From Scatophagus argus (taxonomy: Eukaryota; Chordata; Actinopteri; Scatophagidae), in contig NC_058514.1 in the NCBI RefSeq assembly GCF_020382885.2, positions 13,998,249 through 14,062,248 on the forward strand: a stretch of 64,000 nt of DNA, read 5' to 3'. Shown in pieces: positions 15,701 to 32,326 of this stretch; the stretch's first letter is position 1, and each line of letters starts with the position of its first letter. The position numbers and the translations under genes are program-made. The notes beneath the pieces are model-generated. The model made no database searches. It was not told where the DNA came from and saw only the letters and a program-made list of their open reading frames with translations.

Positions 15701-18525
15701 CACACAGAGCCTTCACCCCTGCTTCCTGGAAGTCATTAGCACTCAGGTCCAGTTCTGTAAGTTGTGTATGCTCTGTACTGAGAGCAAAAGCTAGTACTTC
15801 ACAGCAATCTCCTCCCAGTTTACAGTTATGTAGTCTTAGCAAAAAAGAAAAGAAAGCATTTTTAATATTCTTACCTGAAAAATAGCAAGTGGATTGCATG
15901 TGATTAAAGAGTAAGAATGACTGCAAACAGCAATAAACCTAAACAACAAGTCTTTCAACCACAAGAAATAGAAATTGCTCATTGTTTGGTTTCTAAAGAA
16001 ACTGTTAACAATTGTTACATACCTTAAACTCTTTAGTTTACAATGTGGACTCCCAAAACCAGCACACAGAAGCTTCACTCCAGAGTCCTTCAAGTTGTTG
16101 TCACTCAGGTCCAGCTCTGTCACGTGAGAAGAGGTTGAGCTCAGTGCAGTGGCCAAAGCTTCACAGCAGTTCTCAGTGAGGTTGCAGCGATTTAGCCTGG
16201 AAAATGATAGAGAAGCAGTTTGTTTGAGGCTTAGACTTAAACTCAAACCAACACGCAAGAAGAAGACTATTACAATATGGGTCAACTCACAGAGCACGTG
16301 TGGAGGAAGTAATGACAGTCAGCAGCTTCAGTAACCCTTCCTCTGATTTTATGTACTTTTTCAAGTCGAACTCCTGCTCTGTTGACTCTGATGTCATCAG
16401 TTCAAATGTGAGAGCAGACCACTGGACCGGAGACAGCTTTTTGGCTGCAAGCCTTCCAGAACTCACAAAGCTCTGGACCTCTTGCACCAGAGACTCCTCT
16501 TTGAGCTCGCTTAGACAGTGGAACAAGTTGAGTTTGGCCTCTGGTTCCTCTTTAATCTTGTCCTTGATAAACTGGATGGTTCTCATCACATCCTCCTCTC
16601 CTTCCTCTTCCAAATGCAGTATTCGCCCCAAGAGCTCCTGGTTCGACTTCAGCGAAAGTCCCAGGAGAAAGCGAAGAAAGAGGTCCCAGTGGCCATCTGG
16701 ACTCTGCAAGGCCTTTTCAATAGCAGTCTTGTGAAAACTGAAGACACATTTGGGGAGCCATGTTGTATACATCCTTTTCATGTAGCCAAGAAAAACATTT
16801 TCCTTTCTTTGCATGTAGGAGTGATGTACATACACAGCTGCCAGAAACTCCTGTATGGTTAAGTGCACAAAACTAAAAATTTCTCTTCTCCTTCTGCCCT
16901 CCATCACAAAGACCTCTGTGCAAACTCCTGAGTAGACGGTTGCCTCTTTGACATCCATGCCACACTCTTTCAAGTCAGCCTCATAGAAGAGCAATTTGCC
17001 TTTTTCTAGCTGACGGAATGCCAGCTCTGCTAGCTTCAAAACAACATTGCTGCTTTCCATGGGGTAGTGCCCTTCTATCATCCTGTCTGTCTGGCATAGA
17101 AGGAGATATGCGTACATCTCAGTCAGGGTGTTGGGTATGTTCCCTGTCACATTGTTACGCAACATTTTCTTCATTACAGTGACTGTGATCCAGCAGAAAA
17201 CTGGTATCTGACACATGATGTAGAGGCTTCTTGATGACTTTACATGGTTGATGATCCTGATGGCAAGGTTATCATCACGTAAAGCCCTCTTGAAGTATTC
17301 CTCCCTCTGTTCATTAGCAAAACCCTTCACCTCTGTCCATAGGTGGATGTGCTTTCGAGGGATCCGGCTAGCTGCTGCAGGTCTGGATGTGATCCAGATG
17401 AGACTGTTGCCGAGCAGATCCCCTGTGATCAGGTTAGTGATTATGACATCAAGCGAGGCTGGCTCTGTTTCATCTCTTAAGACCTTGTTGTGCTTGAAGC
17501 TCAATGGAAGTAGAGTCTCATCCAGGCCGTCAAAAATGAAGAGGACTTTGCATCCTGCTCCCAGTGTCTCAAGGGGTTTCATCTCAGGGAAGAACTGATG
17601 GAGCAGTTGCATTAGACTATAGTCCTTCTCTCCGATGTTAGGATTCAACTCGCGGAAAGGAAGCGGGAAGAGGAAACTGATGTCCTGATTTTCCTCTCCT
17701 TCTGCCCAGCTCAGGGTAAACTTCTGTGCACAGACAGTTTTACCCACTCCGGGGATACCCTGAGTAAGCACAGTTCGGATTCGTTTCTCTTGCCCGGGTT
17801 TTGTTTTGAAAATGTTGCTAGCTTTAACAGAGGTTTCCTCTGTCATTATGTGATTGGACCTTTGCTGTCTGATCTCATGCTCCTCGCTGAAGCCTCCCCA
17901 AGCCCCTTCGATAATGTGGAGCTCAGTGTAGATTTTTTTCAGGTAGACAGTATCTCCTTCATCTGCATTCCCCTCATAAATGTTTTGGTACTTATCCTTC
18001 AGAGTGGATTTCAGTTTTTCTTGGATTGCATGGTGGTCACTTTCTGTTCAAAAAATAAATGAAATAATCTTGTGTCTGTATATGAATTTGAACATGTTAA
18101 CATGACTCTGTACGTGGGTATCATTTCCTCATACCTTTGCCTTCTCGATTACTTGGAACTGATAAAGAAACAAAGAGAAGAGATAACTGTTAAGTGGCTA
18201 AACTCCTTCATCTTGCAAACAGTCAAATCTTAATATTTTTAAAACACATTTTACCTTTATCATAGTTCTTCTTCAGTGTTTCAGCCCACAGTTTAAGTTT
18301 CATCCTCATGAGTATATCCACTGTAATGTTAGTAGCATCGTCATAGCCATATGTCTGCAACAAAAGGTCCACAGTGCCCGGCCTGTCCACTCCATCCACC
18401 TTAGACTTTGGAATATGAGGGAATCCTTCAAGAACATTACTGTAAAGGAACCAATGGAAAGTCCTGAGCTCCTTATCAACAAGCTGCTCCAAAATGTCCA
18501 AGAGGATCTCTGGGACACTGGCCAT
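12735..18525 (-). CDS. Fish NLR: PYD-FISNA-NACHT-LRR(6)-B30.2, NLRC3/NLRP12-like, ~1242 aa
   Basis: Exons: 18255-18525, 18135-18158, 16291-18043, LRR exons 16023-16196, 15661-15834, 15375-15548, 14928-15101, 14559-14729, 14166-14339, then 13648-13694 and 12735-13327; total 3729 nt, open throughout. Residues 1-90 are a pyrin domain (start [15 protein letters not shown]). An 8-aa linker exon follows. Residues about 99-164 are the FISNA region, then NACHT with P-loop GIPGVGKT (Lys200) and Walker [10 protein letters not shown] (residues 266-274). Six LRR modules follow, five of 174 nt and one of 171 nt, each starting and ending in phase 2. A 47-nt exon leads into the PRY-SPRY (B30.2) exon ([19 protein letters not shown]). 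This is a cytosolic innate sensor of the large teleost NLR-C group; ligand unknown. The gene looks intact: Walker motifs and all frames are preserved. Confidence 0.9.
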
Positions 18526-19706
18526 GTCTGTTCTCCGAGCTTGTCATGTGATCTAACACTGGTGTAGTTCCGCGTTCATCATCTGGCCAAAGCAAGGTTC
18601 AAAGAAAGCAACAGTTTCAGTTTTGAGCTGATGTAGTCTGGCAAAGCTGTCGTCCTCTCACTTCCTGCTGAGTTCACTGAAGATTTACAGGCATACAGTC
18701 ATCATAGAGTGCGTTGTCACTGCACAGGCTATACAATGCTGTTTTGCCGTAAATGCATTGTTCCTGCCCTTCTTATCAGGATTCAGTATTTGTTTGCATA
18801 GTATACATGACAAAACAAGTTGAGCCAGTCCAGTCAAGTGGGCGATAGGCAGGTATAGGGGCCACTTTTGAAAAGCATAATAGTGAAAGTAAGAGAACTG
18901 TGAGTTTGAAAAAATAGACACTGGGTAGCACATTATACAACATACTTTGTTTCACTTTCAAGATGTACTGCAGCAGGCTTTTGTGCAATGTTTCCAGTAT
19001 GTAGGTACATTGAACACTTACTGTCACCAGTGCAAAGTCTATTGATACTAACACGTGTACTTCCATAAAACCTCTTTGAAGAGCTTCCATGGCATCATAA
19101 GAGAACAAGTAGCTATAGCTAACTGCCACCATGGTTATACTAATAGTAGCCAATTAAATGTATATAAAAGAAGTACATGACCAATACAACACAGTGGTGA
19201 TTCAGACATATCAACTTGTGCACCATAATATTAATTAGCTTACTTACTCGTTACTTCAATTAAAGGTTTGTCACAGGTTACACTAGTAACTATTGGATAA
19301 AATAAGTCTCTCGGGTGGCATCCTAAAGTGGGTTGTGTACATCACAGTATTTGTTCACTTTGAGATCGGGGCACTGGCACTATAAAAAGCCACAGATTAG
19401 CGCTCTTGTTGAGGTCATTGATGAAGCAATAGCTAGAGATCAAGCAGTGAAAGCAAGAGCAGCTGTCTCCAATGAGACAGGGCTGGATCCTTCTCCCCAG
19501 AAGATTCTTTCTCAGAGTGGACATCGCTTTTGTGATCAAGATGAGGTACTATAGCCAGAACAAAATAGGTTGCAGGATGAAGCCTAAATCCCTTTTTTTT
19601 TGCATGTTTTTGTCTTCTTGTGTTTAGAGTTTTGAAAAAATAATTACAGAAAAGTGTTCCAAAACCCTGCATTTTGGAGAAAATAAAATAGAAATGTTTT
19701 TATTAC

Positions 19707-19975
19707 GGGCGGCATGGTGGTGCAGTGGTTAGCACTGTCGCCTCATAGCAAGAGGGTTCCAGGTTCGAATCCCGGTCTGGGCCCTTCTATGTGGAGTTTG
19801 CATGTTCTCCCTGTGCCTGCGTGGGTTTTCTCCGGGTACTCCGGCTTCCTCCCGCAATACCAAAAACATGCACATTAGGTTAACTGGCTACTCTACATTG
19901 CACCTAGGTGTGTGACCAGTCCAGGGTGTACCCTGCCTCTCACCCATAGTCAGCTGGGATAGGCTCCAGCAGATA
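19707..19975 (+). repeat. tRNA-derived SINE-like element (common teleost family)
   Basis: Begins GGGCGGCATGGTGGTGCAGT, with an A-box-like TGGTTAGCACTG and a perfect B box GGTTCGAATCC at 19762-19772, then the body seen across fish genomes (TTTGCATGTTCTCCCTGTG, GGGTACTCCGGCTTCCTCCC) ending near GGGATAGGCTCCAGC. It lies between genes. Family name not assigned. Confidence 0.8.
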
Positions 19976-20583
19976 AACATTACTGTAAAAATCTTTTACA
20001 ACTGCATTGTTAAAATGCAAAAGACATAAACTTACTAATATATATATTAGTAGATATTCATTGTGGTGTTTTATGTTGAGTGTGAGTGTGAATTTTGAGA
20101 AAATGAGCCACAAACAGTGTGTAAATGATTGTGAAACACTGTAATATAGTTGATGAATGACAAAATTCAAAATCTGGGGTATCACCAATACAGGAAAAGA
20201 TTGTTAAATACAAGTAATTTGATTGTTGGTTTAAGTATTTCTCTCAGAATTTTTAAGGCCTGAAAGATACTGAGCTAATTGACTATCTAATGTCAAATCA
20301 GACAAAACCTGAAAATTAATGAACATACATTGTAGTGAACAACATGTAATTATCTTATTTAAACTTAGAGAAACTGTCAGAAACAGAGTGCCAACAGTCA
20401 TTCCATCTATTCCGTCTGCAGTAGGTTTCAAAAATATTTTGAATCGCTCGTGTTTGTAATCACATTTGTCACATTTGTCAGTGTGTTCCTGGTGCTTCAG
20501 ACCCAGACAGGTCATTATGTGACTGGTCATCTGAGTCGTCATATTTCATCAGCAAATATATTGATTACTTCTCTGGATGGTAC

Positions 20584-20781
20584 CACCTGAACATTATACC
20601 AACAAGACTGTAGTTATATCGCATTCTAAGTGCACAGACAGCTTAGAATGCTGGGAAGGCTTTCCACAAGAATTTGGTGTGTTTCTGTGGGAATTTTTGC
20701 CCATTTTTGCATTAGAGCATTTGTGAAGTCAGACACTGAAAAACAGCTCCATAGAGAAGTGTGTCTTTTGTCTATAATTGT
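20584..20781 (-). mobile_element. Tc1/mariner-like remnant, internally deleted (copy 1 of 3)
   Basis: Collinear with the fuller copy at 37527-38090: both carry GCATTCTAAGTGCACAGACA, then GAAGGCTTTCC, TTTCTGTGGGA and CTGAAAAACAGCTC. The middle with the transposase C-terminus is missing, and the ends are eroded. Strand is given as that of the transposase in copy 2. Confidence 0.65.
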
Positions 20782-21074
20782 GTAACTTCAGTAGCATGGC
20801 CAAATTATACTGTTATTTATCATATGCTGTTGCTTTACTATAATGGTACTGTATCATTGTTGACACCTTTAAAAGGTGCACTGAAAACATGATCACACAA
20901 ACATTGATCTGATTCTGATGAACACTGTAACACACTGGGTTACATCACATCCTCCCTTTAGGGACCAGGAAAGAAAGTCTGAGATGGAACTGGAGAGGAG
21001 CAGCAGCAGTATCAGTAGGCCTGTGTGGTCCACCAGTGGATACAGACCTCTCTCCTGGACCTGTTTGGGAGGAT

Positions 21075-25383
<4,309 letters not shown>

Positions 25384-26052
25384 GAAGACTGGCGTTCAGG
25401 TTTAATACGACCCAGTCAGTCATAATCAGGGCGGTGCGCTTGCCTTAATACGTGTGTGAGAAATAGGGTAAAGCCTAAAAAAGTGAAATCGTGTTAAGAC
25501 ACGTTTAGACCGCAAATTAAAAAGTAATCAGACTAATTTGAAATACACACACACAAAAAAACAAAAGAAACCTGCAGAAAAAAACTCTCAACAAAAACGT
25601 AAAAGAAGACACCAAGCAAACCTAAAATAGCAACTTTATTTATTTATTTTTTTATTGTGAAGCTAAAAGAAAAGCAAGAGCCATAGAAACACACACACAG
25701 TGAACATTATTCTTCAGTTCTCTTGGAATGCAGGCCAAAGAAGTTCCATCAGGTGGCGGTAACGACAAAAAAGATGTATCTGCCGTAAAATATAGAGAAG
25801 AAGAAGTCTCTAACAACAAATCAGTGACATTATGTAGCGCATATAACTGCTCTTTTTGAGTATTAACTCATTTAACTGGATTGTTAATCTTATTTAGAGG
25901 AGGCGTTTTGTAGTTCTGGTTGAAAGCTAGCCCAGCCACATATTTTTGTCTTTCTGTTACTATTAGTTAATGCTAGTCAACTGTGGCTGGCTGCTAGCTT
26001 TCTGGCTAACAACAGCTAGCTTAATCAAATCTTCAGCGCTGGGTGTAAGAAG
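25384..26052. promoter_or_regulatory. Divergent promoter interval between selenoo and ZNF-A
   Basis: The start codons of selenoo (minus) and ZNF-A (plus) are 669 bases apart and point away from each other, so both promoters and 5' UTRs must fall here unless upstream non-coding exons exist. No TATA box is placed with confidence. Part of the interval is A-rich or repeat-like (GGTGGCGGTAACGAC near 25755). Confidence 0.5.
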
Positions 26053-29000
26053 ATGGACTCCACCGTCTTCGCGGCCCTTTCCAAAGGTTTGTCCGCTTTT
26101 ACAAAAAGGAACCATTAAAATTGCATTTGTTGGAAAACTTTGCCTTTTGCGGTAGTTCAGCTGACGTTGACTTTTTAGTCGTGCTCATAGTTACAAGTTA
26201 GCTTAGAAAGCTGAGTTCGTATTCGCTGAAACGTTACCTTGACATGTATTATTATGCATTCCATGTCGTTTTGCATGCACACCGTCTTATGAATGTGAGT
26301 AGTGTATATAACTTGCAAATTAAATAAACGGGGAGAAAGTATATCTGACTTGGTTTTTGCAACAGTGTTGTTATTGAACATGCACTCAAGTGTTTCTAGT
26401 AAGGTTGCATTCAACACACACCTCTGTTCCTGTACGTAACAAACAAAAGTATTCTGCAATATGCACATTCGTGGTGTTTTCTATGCTGTCTATCATTAAG
26501 TTAATGAAAAACATCTGTATTAACAGATTACTTCACAGAACAGAGAATACATGTGTTTGACCGCTGATCTTTTCTCAGTCCAGTATCCAGTATATAGGAT
26601 AATTGGGACATTTATTAAAGGCTGGCTGCATCCCTTTTCAGTCTGAGTTCTCTTCTGTTTTTCAGGTGACCCTTTACCTCTGGCATCGTTGCGCCTACTT
26701 GTCCCACCCCTCCAGCTTATGACAGCATCCATGTGGCAGGTTCTGAAGAAACAAGATGTCATGAACTACTGGAAAGTGGCAGAGCATGTCTCTTTGATGA
26801 TGGACATGGTCCCAGAGCTGCTCATGTACAAGCACAGGATGCAACTTAATTTGGGATTAAGGGCCAGGGTGGGTACCAGGGGAGGTTTTGTGATGATAGA
26901 CATCTTGTGATATGTGAGCTGTGTTTTGAACACATGAGTATTTTGTTGCAATGTTTGCTTTTTTCTCCTCATCAGTATATTCTTGAGTTGTGCCGAGGTG
27001 AACAGCTCCAGGAGCCTGAATTCATTTTGTCTCACCTGGAGAAAATGAAGCCTCAACATCCCACTCTGGTAGATTTAAGGGTCTAGTTTTATATTAAGCT
27101 TAATTTAGCTGTTTGTAATGAATATAACACACCAATTCCAATTCAGTTCTCCGGTAATGACTTGTACTTGTACTATGTATCATTGCCCCCACTGCAGATG
27201 AAAGAATCAGGAGAGGAGGAGGTAGCAATTAACTTTCTTGATCTGATCCAGACTCTGCTCAAAGATCCTGAAGAGAGACAAGATTTTTTCACGGTGAGGC
27301 ACTTACAACTCTGTGGCGCCAAATCCAGCAGCAAATGTTACTTGCAATTATAGATTACAGTGTGTATGAAGTTTGGTTCTGTAAGTTGCCCACATTCAGT
27401 TGGTTGTGGAATTTAGCAGGTGGAACAAAGTGCTTGGAAACATGATATTACAACATTATATGTGACACTTTAGCTGACTTCAGTTTTGCACTAGCGACAC
27501 TGTAAAAAAGTTTATAATGCAATCTCTTTTGGTTTTACGAAGGAGGTCTTCCCTGCTGAGTATGGCCCTCAGTATGACAGTGATTTGCAGACGCTGTTTT
27601 CGGAGTTCCTCTTTCGGCTGGCTCAACTGTTGCCAGTTCCTGACCTCGAGCAGGTGAGGTGTCATTGTGTTATGGTTCTGATAGAAAGATTTCTCACCAT
27701 GAAAGGATAGTACTGAAGTGATACTGCTGAATGCATTATAGTTATGCAACAGCGGCAAATTGAAAAGTGGCTGATGGTGTGGCTCCTTGTTCCTGTGATT
27801 ATGGTTTTAATGTGCCATATGTCTGCCAAACCCTAGCAATGCGCCATGATTCAGTAGCATATGACACTAAAACAGTGGCGCACCAATGGCAGCCGCTGAA
27901 CATTAGTGTTTGCGAGTGAAATAGGAGTGATAAGCAGTTGATAGCTGATAGGAGTCATTTGATGTTTATAAATTTCACACAGCACAGTATTTCATTATCA
28001 AATATGACATATTTCAGTAAGGTGGGCAAGATGTGACAAATGACTGTGTCTCAGAAAATATATTCAAAAATGACTCAGATAATTATTTTCTGTTATTTTA
28101 TTTCAAATAATTCACAAGCTATAAACTTTTAATCGAGGTCAGCTCAATAAAGGTTACTTTTATATTTATTATGTTAAATAGAGTAGAGTGTGCTATACTT
28201 TGGTGAATCTTCCAACTCGAGAACTCGTGCCAATTCCAATTTCATTCATTTTCTACAGACAGTTTCCTGGCTTGAAGCGAACTGCTCTGTGTTAGAGGAT
28301 TGTGTGAATTCAATCTCTGAGCATACAGACCTGCTAAATTTGCTCCAGCACCACAAAAACCTTGGCCATTTAGAACAACATGGTAGGTGACTTCACATAG
28401 CCACATCTACCATGTTTCACTGTTAGTGTAGAGGACAGAACTCCGTGACAATAACTATGTGTCCTTCACGTTCTTTGTGCAGTTCCACCTTCTAGCATGG
28501 GCGACAGGATCCTCTCCTCCCTCTCTGCAGTTCCCACTAGCAGAATGACAAAACCTACAGAACTGCCCAGCCAATTGGAGTCACTGCAAGGCCTCAGTGA
28601 TGAGACGCACACTGTATCGTTCGTGGACAATGTAGCAGTTGAAATAATCACAGTGACAGATTATGCAGAAGTTGAATTAGGCACAAGCACTGACATCGAG
28701 GTGGTGATCGGAGAAAACTGCTGTGAAGGAACAGACACTGACACAGTGGCTGAAGATTCACTGGTGGTGCTTCCTGATAAGGCAACCAGGGAAGAGGAAG
28801 AAGTTGTTGAAGCAAGGGAAGAAGAAACGCAAGAAAAGTCTGGAAGTGGTTTGACAAACATCATCCTTCCAGAAGTAAACTCGGATGACGTAGCGTCCTC
28901 CCAACACAAAATCTCTCTGGGACCCCATGACTGCCCGGAGTGCAAAAAGAAATTTAAGTTTGCCTCTTCTCTAATTGCCCACAGGGTCATCCACACTGGT

Positions 29001-32000
29001 GAACGCCCCCACCACTGCAGTGACTGCGGTCGCCGCTTCTCTTTCAGGCAGTCCCTTGACAGGCACAGAAACACTCACAAAACTGGACGCAAGTACAACT
29101 GCGCTGTCTGCGGGGAGACCTTCCATTCTTTGTCAGCCCGCACAGAGCACAAACAAACACACATGCAAGATGGCGTTTACACGTGCCATCTGTGCAACAA
29201 GAAATTCAACTGGGAGCTGGCACTTGCAAGACACCTGAAGTCTCACACTGATTGTCACATTGCAGGCAAACCTACAGAGAGCCATAAAGATGACCAAGAG
29301 GTTGCTGTAGGTGGTGAAAGTGCCGACGAGACTCCTGTTACGCCTTCTGAACCTGACTGCCAGGTGCAGGCAGATGATAATGGTGATAGGGAGCCGGAGA
29401 GTGCAGAGGTTCAGAGCAGTGAACATCCTGTCCCTGACCCTAAAGGCATAACCTCTGAACTTGACAATAAAGTCATTTCCTTGGTGAAGGTTCGCACAAG
29501 TGGGCGCAAACGCAAACCTACCATGAAGATCCAAGTGATAAATTTACAGAAGCGAATGGCAACTAAAGGAAAGAAGCAGCTCACTAAGACGAGCCCTCCA
29601 GAGCTGAAGCCTTCATCCTTCAGCTGGTAAAACTGTCTTTTCCTCACTCATTATTTTTGATCTGTCTTTGTCACCCTGGTTAGGGCTGTTTATTGAAAAG
29701 AATCTGGCGATACAATGCGTATCACGAAACAGAGTTTGTGATTCAGTATGTTGCGATATATTATGATATTGTAACCAAGGCAGTGTATGGTTTCATAGGC
29801 TTGTGCTTACGCTAGCATTGTGTGATTTACCTCTGGGCTCAGTTGATGTTTCATTGGAGTTGAAGAGTCAGATAGATTGCAACACTGCCATCTAGCTGTT
29901 GGGGAATTAAAAACAGCACAAAATGAACCAAAGCCACAAATCTGTGCATGTAAATGATTAACTAAAAATCAGTAGTGTTTTTGAGTATTGATACAGTATC
30001 ACAAAATGTGATATTGCAAGACTCAAGTGTGTTGATATCTTCTTCCAACCCTAATCCTGATTTTCTCACAGGTTTAGTGCATAGAAACAGAATGTGCTAT
30101 GTTATGTTCAGTAGAGCATAAAATGGCTGTGGTGGGACATCACTGTTTTTCCTTTCTCTTAACCAGTACGGAGCACTCTTATGGGTCATCTTTGGTCTCA
30201 TCAAAGGACAGTCATGAAAGTGAGTGTTCATTTTTATAAATATAACTTTTTGATCTTTCATGCCACAATTACATAACCAGAGATAAAAAAAAAACAACAA
30301 TAATTCAATCCAGTTCCAAAAAAAAATTTGTATCCCCAGGAGGCAATTCAATAAGTTGTTAGCATCAAGAAGGAGTCAGAAGTTTACCTTTAGTGAATAA
30401 TTGGCAGGTTCTGTATGTCCGTACATTTTCTGATAGGCTTTATAATTTGGCCATATGCTATCTATATTGTAATATTGAAATGTATATGTGAGCATTTGCT
30501 GCTTTGTCATGTATTTTGGTAAACTGAGTATCTTTAGGTTTTCCAGTATCTCTCTAAACAAATTGTTTGCAATTTAAGTTCAATTGTGAACAAATGGTGG
30601 AGAAATTAGTAATTTCACATTTGTGATTTATATGGTCCTTCATTAATAGCACCTATAAACATGAAATTCCAAAATGTAAGCATGTAGTTTTGCATGTTAC
30701 TTTTTTGCTCCAGTTTCTAATGTCTTTGTTTTTCTATAAGGTTCTGTAGCAGATGGTTCCTCAGCTGCGTTCTCCTGCCCTAAGTGCTCCTTCAACCACT
30801 CTGAAGAAGCACAAATCGAGCAGCACGTTGACAACGTTCACTCTGTTGAGACTGAGGATGACAAGCTGTCTCCTCAGACCTTCGCAGATGAAGAGGGACG
30901 TTTTACTTGTCCAGACTGTGACAAGAACTTCAAGTTCCAATCCTTACTAAAAGCCCACCAGCGCATCCACACAGGCGAGCAGCCCTTCCTGTGCTCTCAG
31001 TGCGGACGGAGGTTCTCCTTCAAACAGTCACTGGAGAGGCACAAGCAGACACACAAATCTGGGCGCAAGTATGAGTGCCTGATCTGTGGCGAGTTTTTCA
31101 AATCCCTAGTTGCTCAGAGGGAGCACAAGAACTCCCACATGGAGAATGGCGAGTACCTGTGTTCAGAGTGCGGCCGGGCATTTGCGTGGAAGTCGGCACT
31201 GGTGAGACACCTGAAGACCCACGGCAAGGATGCTGACAAGGTGGAGCGTTCTTACAAATGCCCTCGCTGTGACCTGGCCTTCAGCTGTGCCAGCTACCTC
31301 AACAAGCACCTTCAGACTCACAGAGAGGAAAGGGTGCACACCTGCAACTGTGGAAAGAGCTTCGCCTACCGGGCAGCCCTCACGGCACATCAACGCATCC
31401 ATCAAAAGGAGCGGCCGCACACATGTATGCAGTGTGGGAAGGGATTCCTCTACAAGGGTGGGTTGCTGAGTCACATGAAGATCCACTCTGAGGAAATGCC
31501 TTTCATGTGCTCTTTCTGTGGTAAGAGCTTCAAGAGGGAACGGAGCATGAAGAAGCACGAGCGCTACCACACCAGGGAAAACGTTTTCAGCTGCTCACAG
31601 TGCGACAAGAGTTTTGTCTATAAGGCAACTTTGATCAGACACGAGCTGACTCATTCAGGGGAAAGGCCGTACCTCTGCTCCGACTGTGGGAAGGGCTTCT
31701 TCTCCCACGCTGAGCTCCTGAAGCACGAGCGCTTCCACACTGGTCACAAGCCCTTCCAGTGCCCTCACTGCGGCAAGAAATTCACCCAGTCTTGCTACTT
31801 GACCATCCACCTGCGTTACCACACCGGAGTTCGGCCGTATTCCTGCACAGAGTGCGACAAGAGCTTCCTCAGCGCCAACCGCCTGAAAAGGCACCAGCGA
31901 ACGCATTCGGGGGAAAAACCGTACCTGTGTGTAGAATGTGGCAAGGGATTCAGGCAGTCATATAATCTGAAAATGCATCAACGAACTCATATCATGAAGT

Positions 32001-32011
32001 TAACAGAATAA
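26053..32011 (+). CDS. ZNF-A: TIN2-like N-domain plus two blocks of C2H2 zinc fingers, 1042 aa
   Basis: Exons 26053-26086, 26666-26868, 26976-27068, 27198-27293, 27543-27653, 28259-28382, 28483-29626, 30167-30219, 30741-32011 (3129 nt, in frame). Residues about 12-215 resemble the N-terminal TRFH-like domain of shelterin TIN2 (TINF2_N): MWQVLKKQDVMNYWKV, VPELLMYKHRMQLNLGLRAR, EYGPQYDSDLQTLFSEFLF, LAQLLPVPDLEQ. An acidic linker follows, then four C2H2 fingers (residues ~370-477), a K/R-rich linker, and a second block of 14 finger-like units (residues ~630-1036), the first divergent and one with CX1C spacing. Such proteins are nuclear DNA-binding regulators; the target is unknown. If the intron after 29626 is retained, TAA at 29628-29630 ends a short isoform. 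No gene symbol recognised; paralogous to 48933-53587. Confidence 0.8.
29680..30054. mobile_element. Non-autonomous element with short inverted ends in a ZNF-A intron
   Basis: Starts TTAGGGCTG and ends CCAACCCTAA, which are imperfect inverted copies. The interior repeats GCGATAC/GATATTG motifs typical of abundant teleost MITE-like repeats. No ORF. Target-site duplication not clear; class not assigned. Confidence 0.45.
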
Positions 32012-32202
32012 ATTGAAATTACTGACCAGGAGATAAATACTTTGAAGGTTTAAAGTGTATGCAATTAGTTTAGATTGAGGAAAAAGCTACTATTGATGGA
32101 ATATAGCAGTGATCTGCATTTAGTATACCCACGTTCCAAGGTTCATGAATGAATATTTTTTTCCCCATTATACTGAAAGCATTTGATTTCCAGGTTGTTT
32201 TG

Positions 32203-32208
32203 ATTAAA
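32203..32208 (+). promoter_or_regulatory. Candidate poly(A) signal (ATTAAA) of ZNF-A
   Basis: ATTAAA about 190 bases after the ZNF-A stop. Another AATAAA at 32007-32012 overlaps the stop codon itself and is less likely to be the one used. Confidence 0.35.
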
Positions 32209-32320
32209 GCACACTTAGCAGAGTAATGTTTTTCAATATGCATTGTTTTTTTTTCCCTCACTACCTTGGCTCAAGATCTTCAAATAATGAACAGCAAAAA
32301 GGTTTTACATAAATCCAGTC

Positions 32321-32326
32321 TTTATT
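32321..32326 (-). promoter_or_regulatory. Candidate poly(A) signal of apex1
   Basis: AATAAA on the minus strand, about 620 bases after the apex1 stop; together with the ZNF-A signal it suggests closely convergent transcript ends near 32210-32320. Confidence 0.45.

Larger units (their letters stand above)
18526..21074. other. Region between NLR start and selenoprotein O stop
   Basis: Contains the NLR promoter side, a tRNA-like SINE (19707-19975), a Tc1/mariner remnant (20584-20781) and the 3' UTR of the selenoprotein O gene next to 21075. No further protein-coding exon was recognised. Confidence 0.55.

Noticed and set aside
16300-16734. 144-aa plus-strand ORF
   Set aside because: Antisense shadow of the NLR NACHT exon, with no domain of its own.
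19333-19554. 73-aa plus-strand ORF between the NLR and selenoo
   Set aside because: No recognisable domain, no splice partners and no conserved motif visible.
19700-19980. A functional tRNA gene
   Set aside because: A and B boxes are present but the sequence does not fold as a tRNA and continues into a SINE body.
20864-20878. Palindrome as the SECIS element of selenoo
   Set aside because: Lacks the unpaired AA at the right place and a proper helix between the quartet and the loop; kept only as a weak candidate in a finding.
28497-29630. A separate four-finger gene starting at the internal ATG
   Set aside because: The preceding exon joins at 28483 in frame and upstream exons encode the TIN2-like domain, so this ATG is internal.
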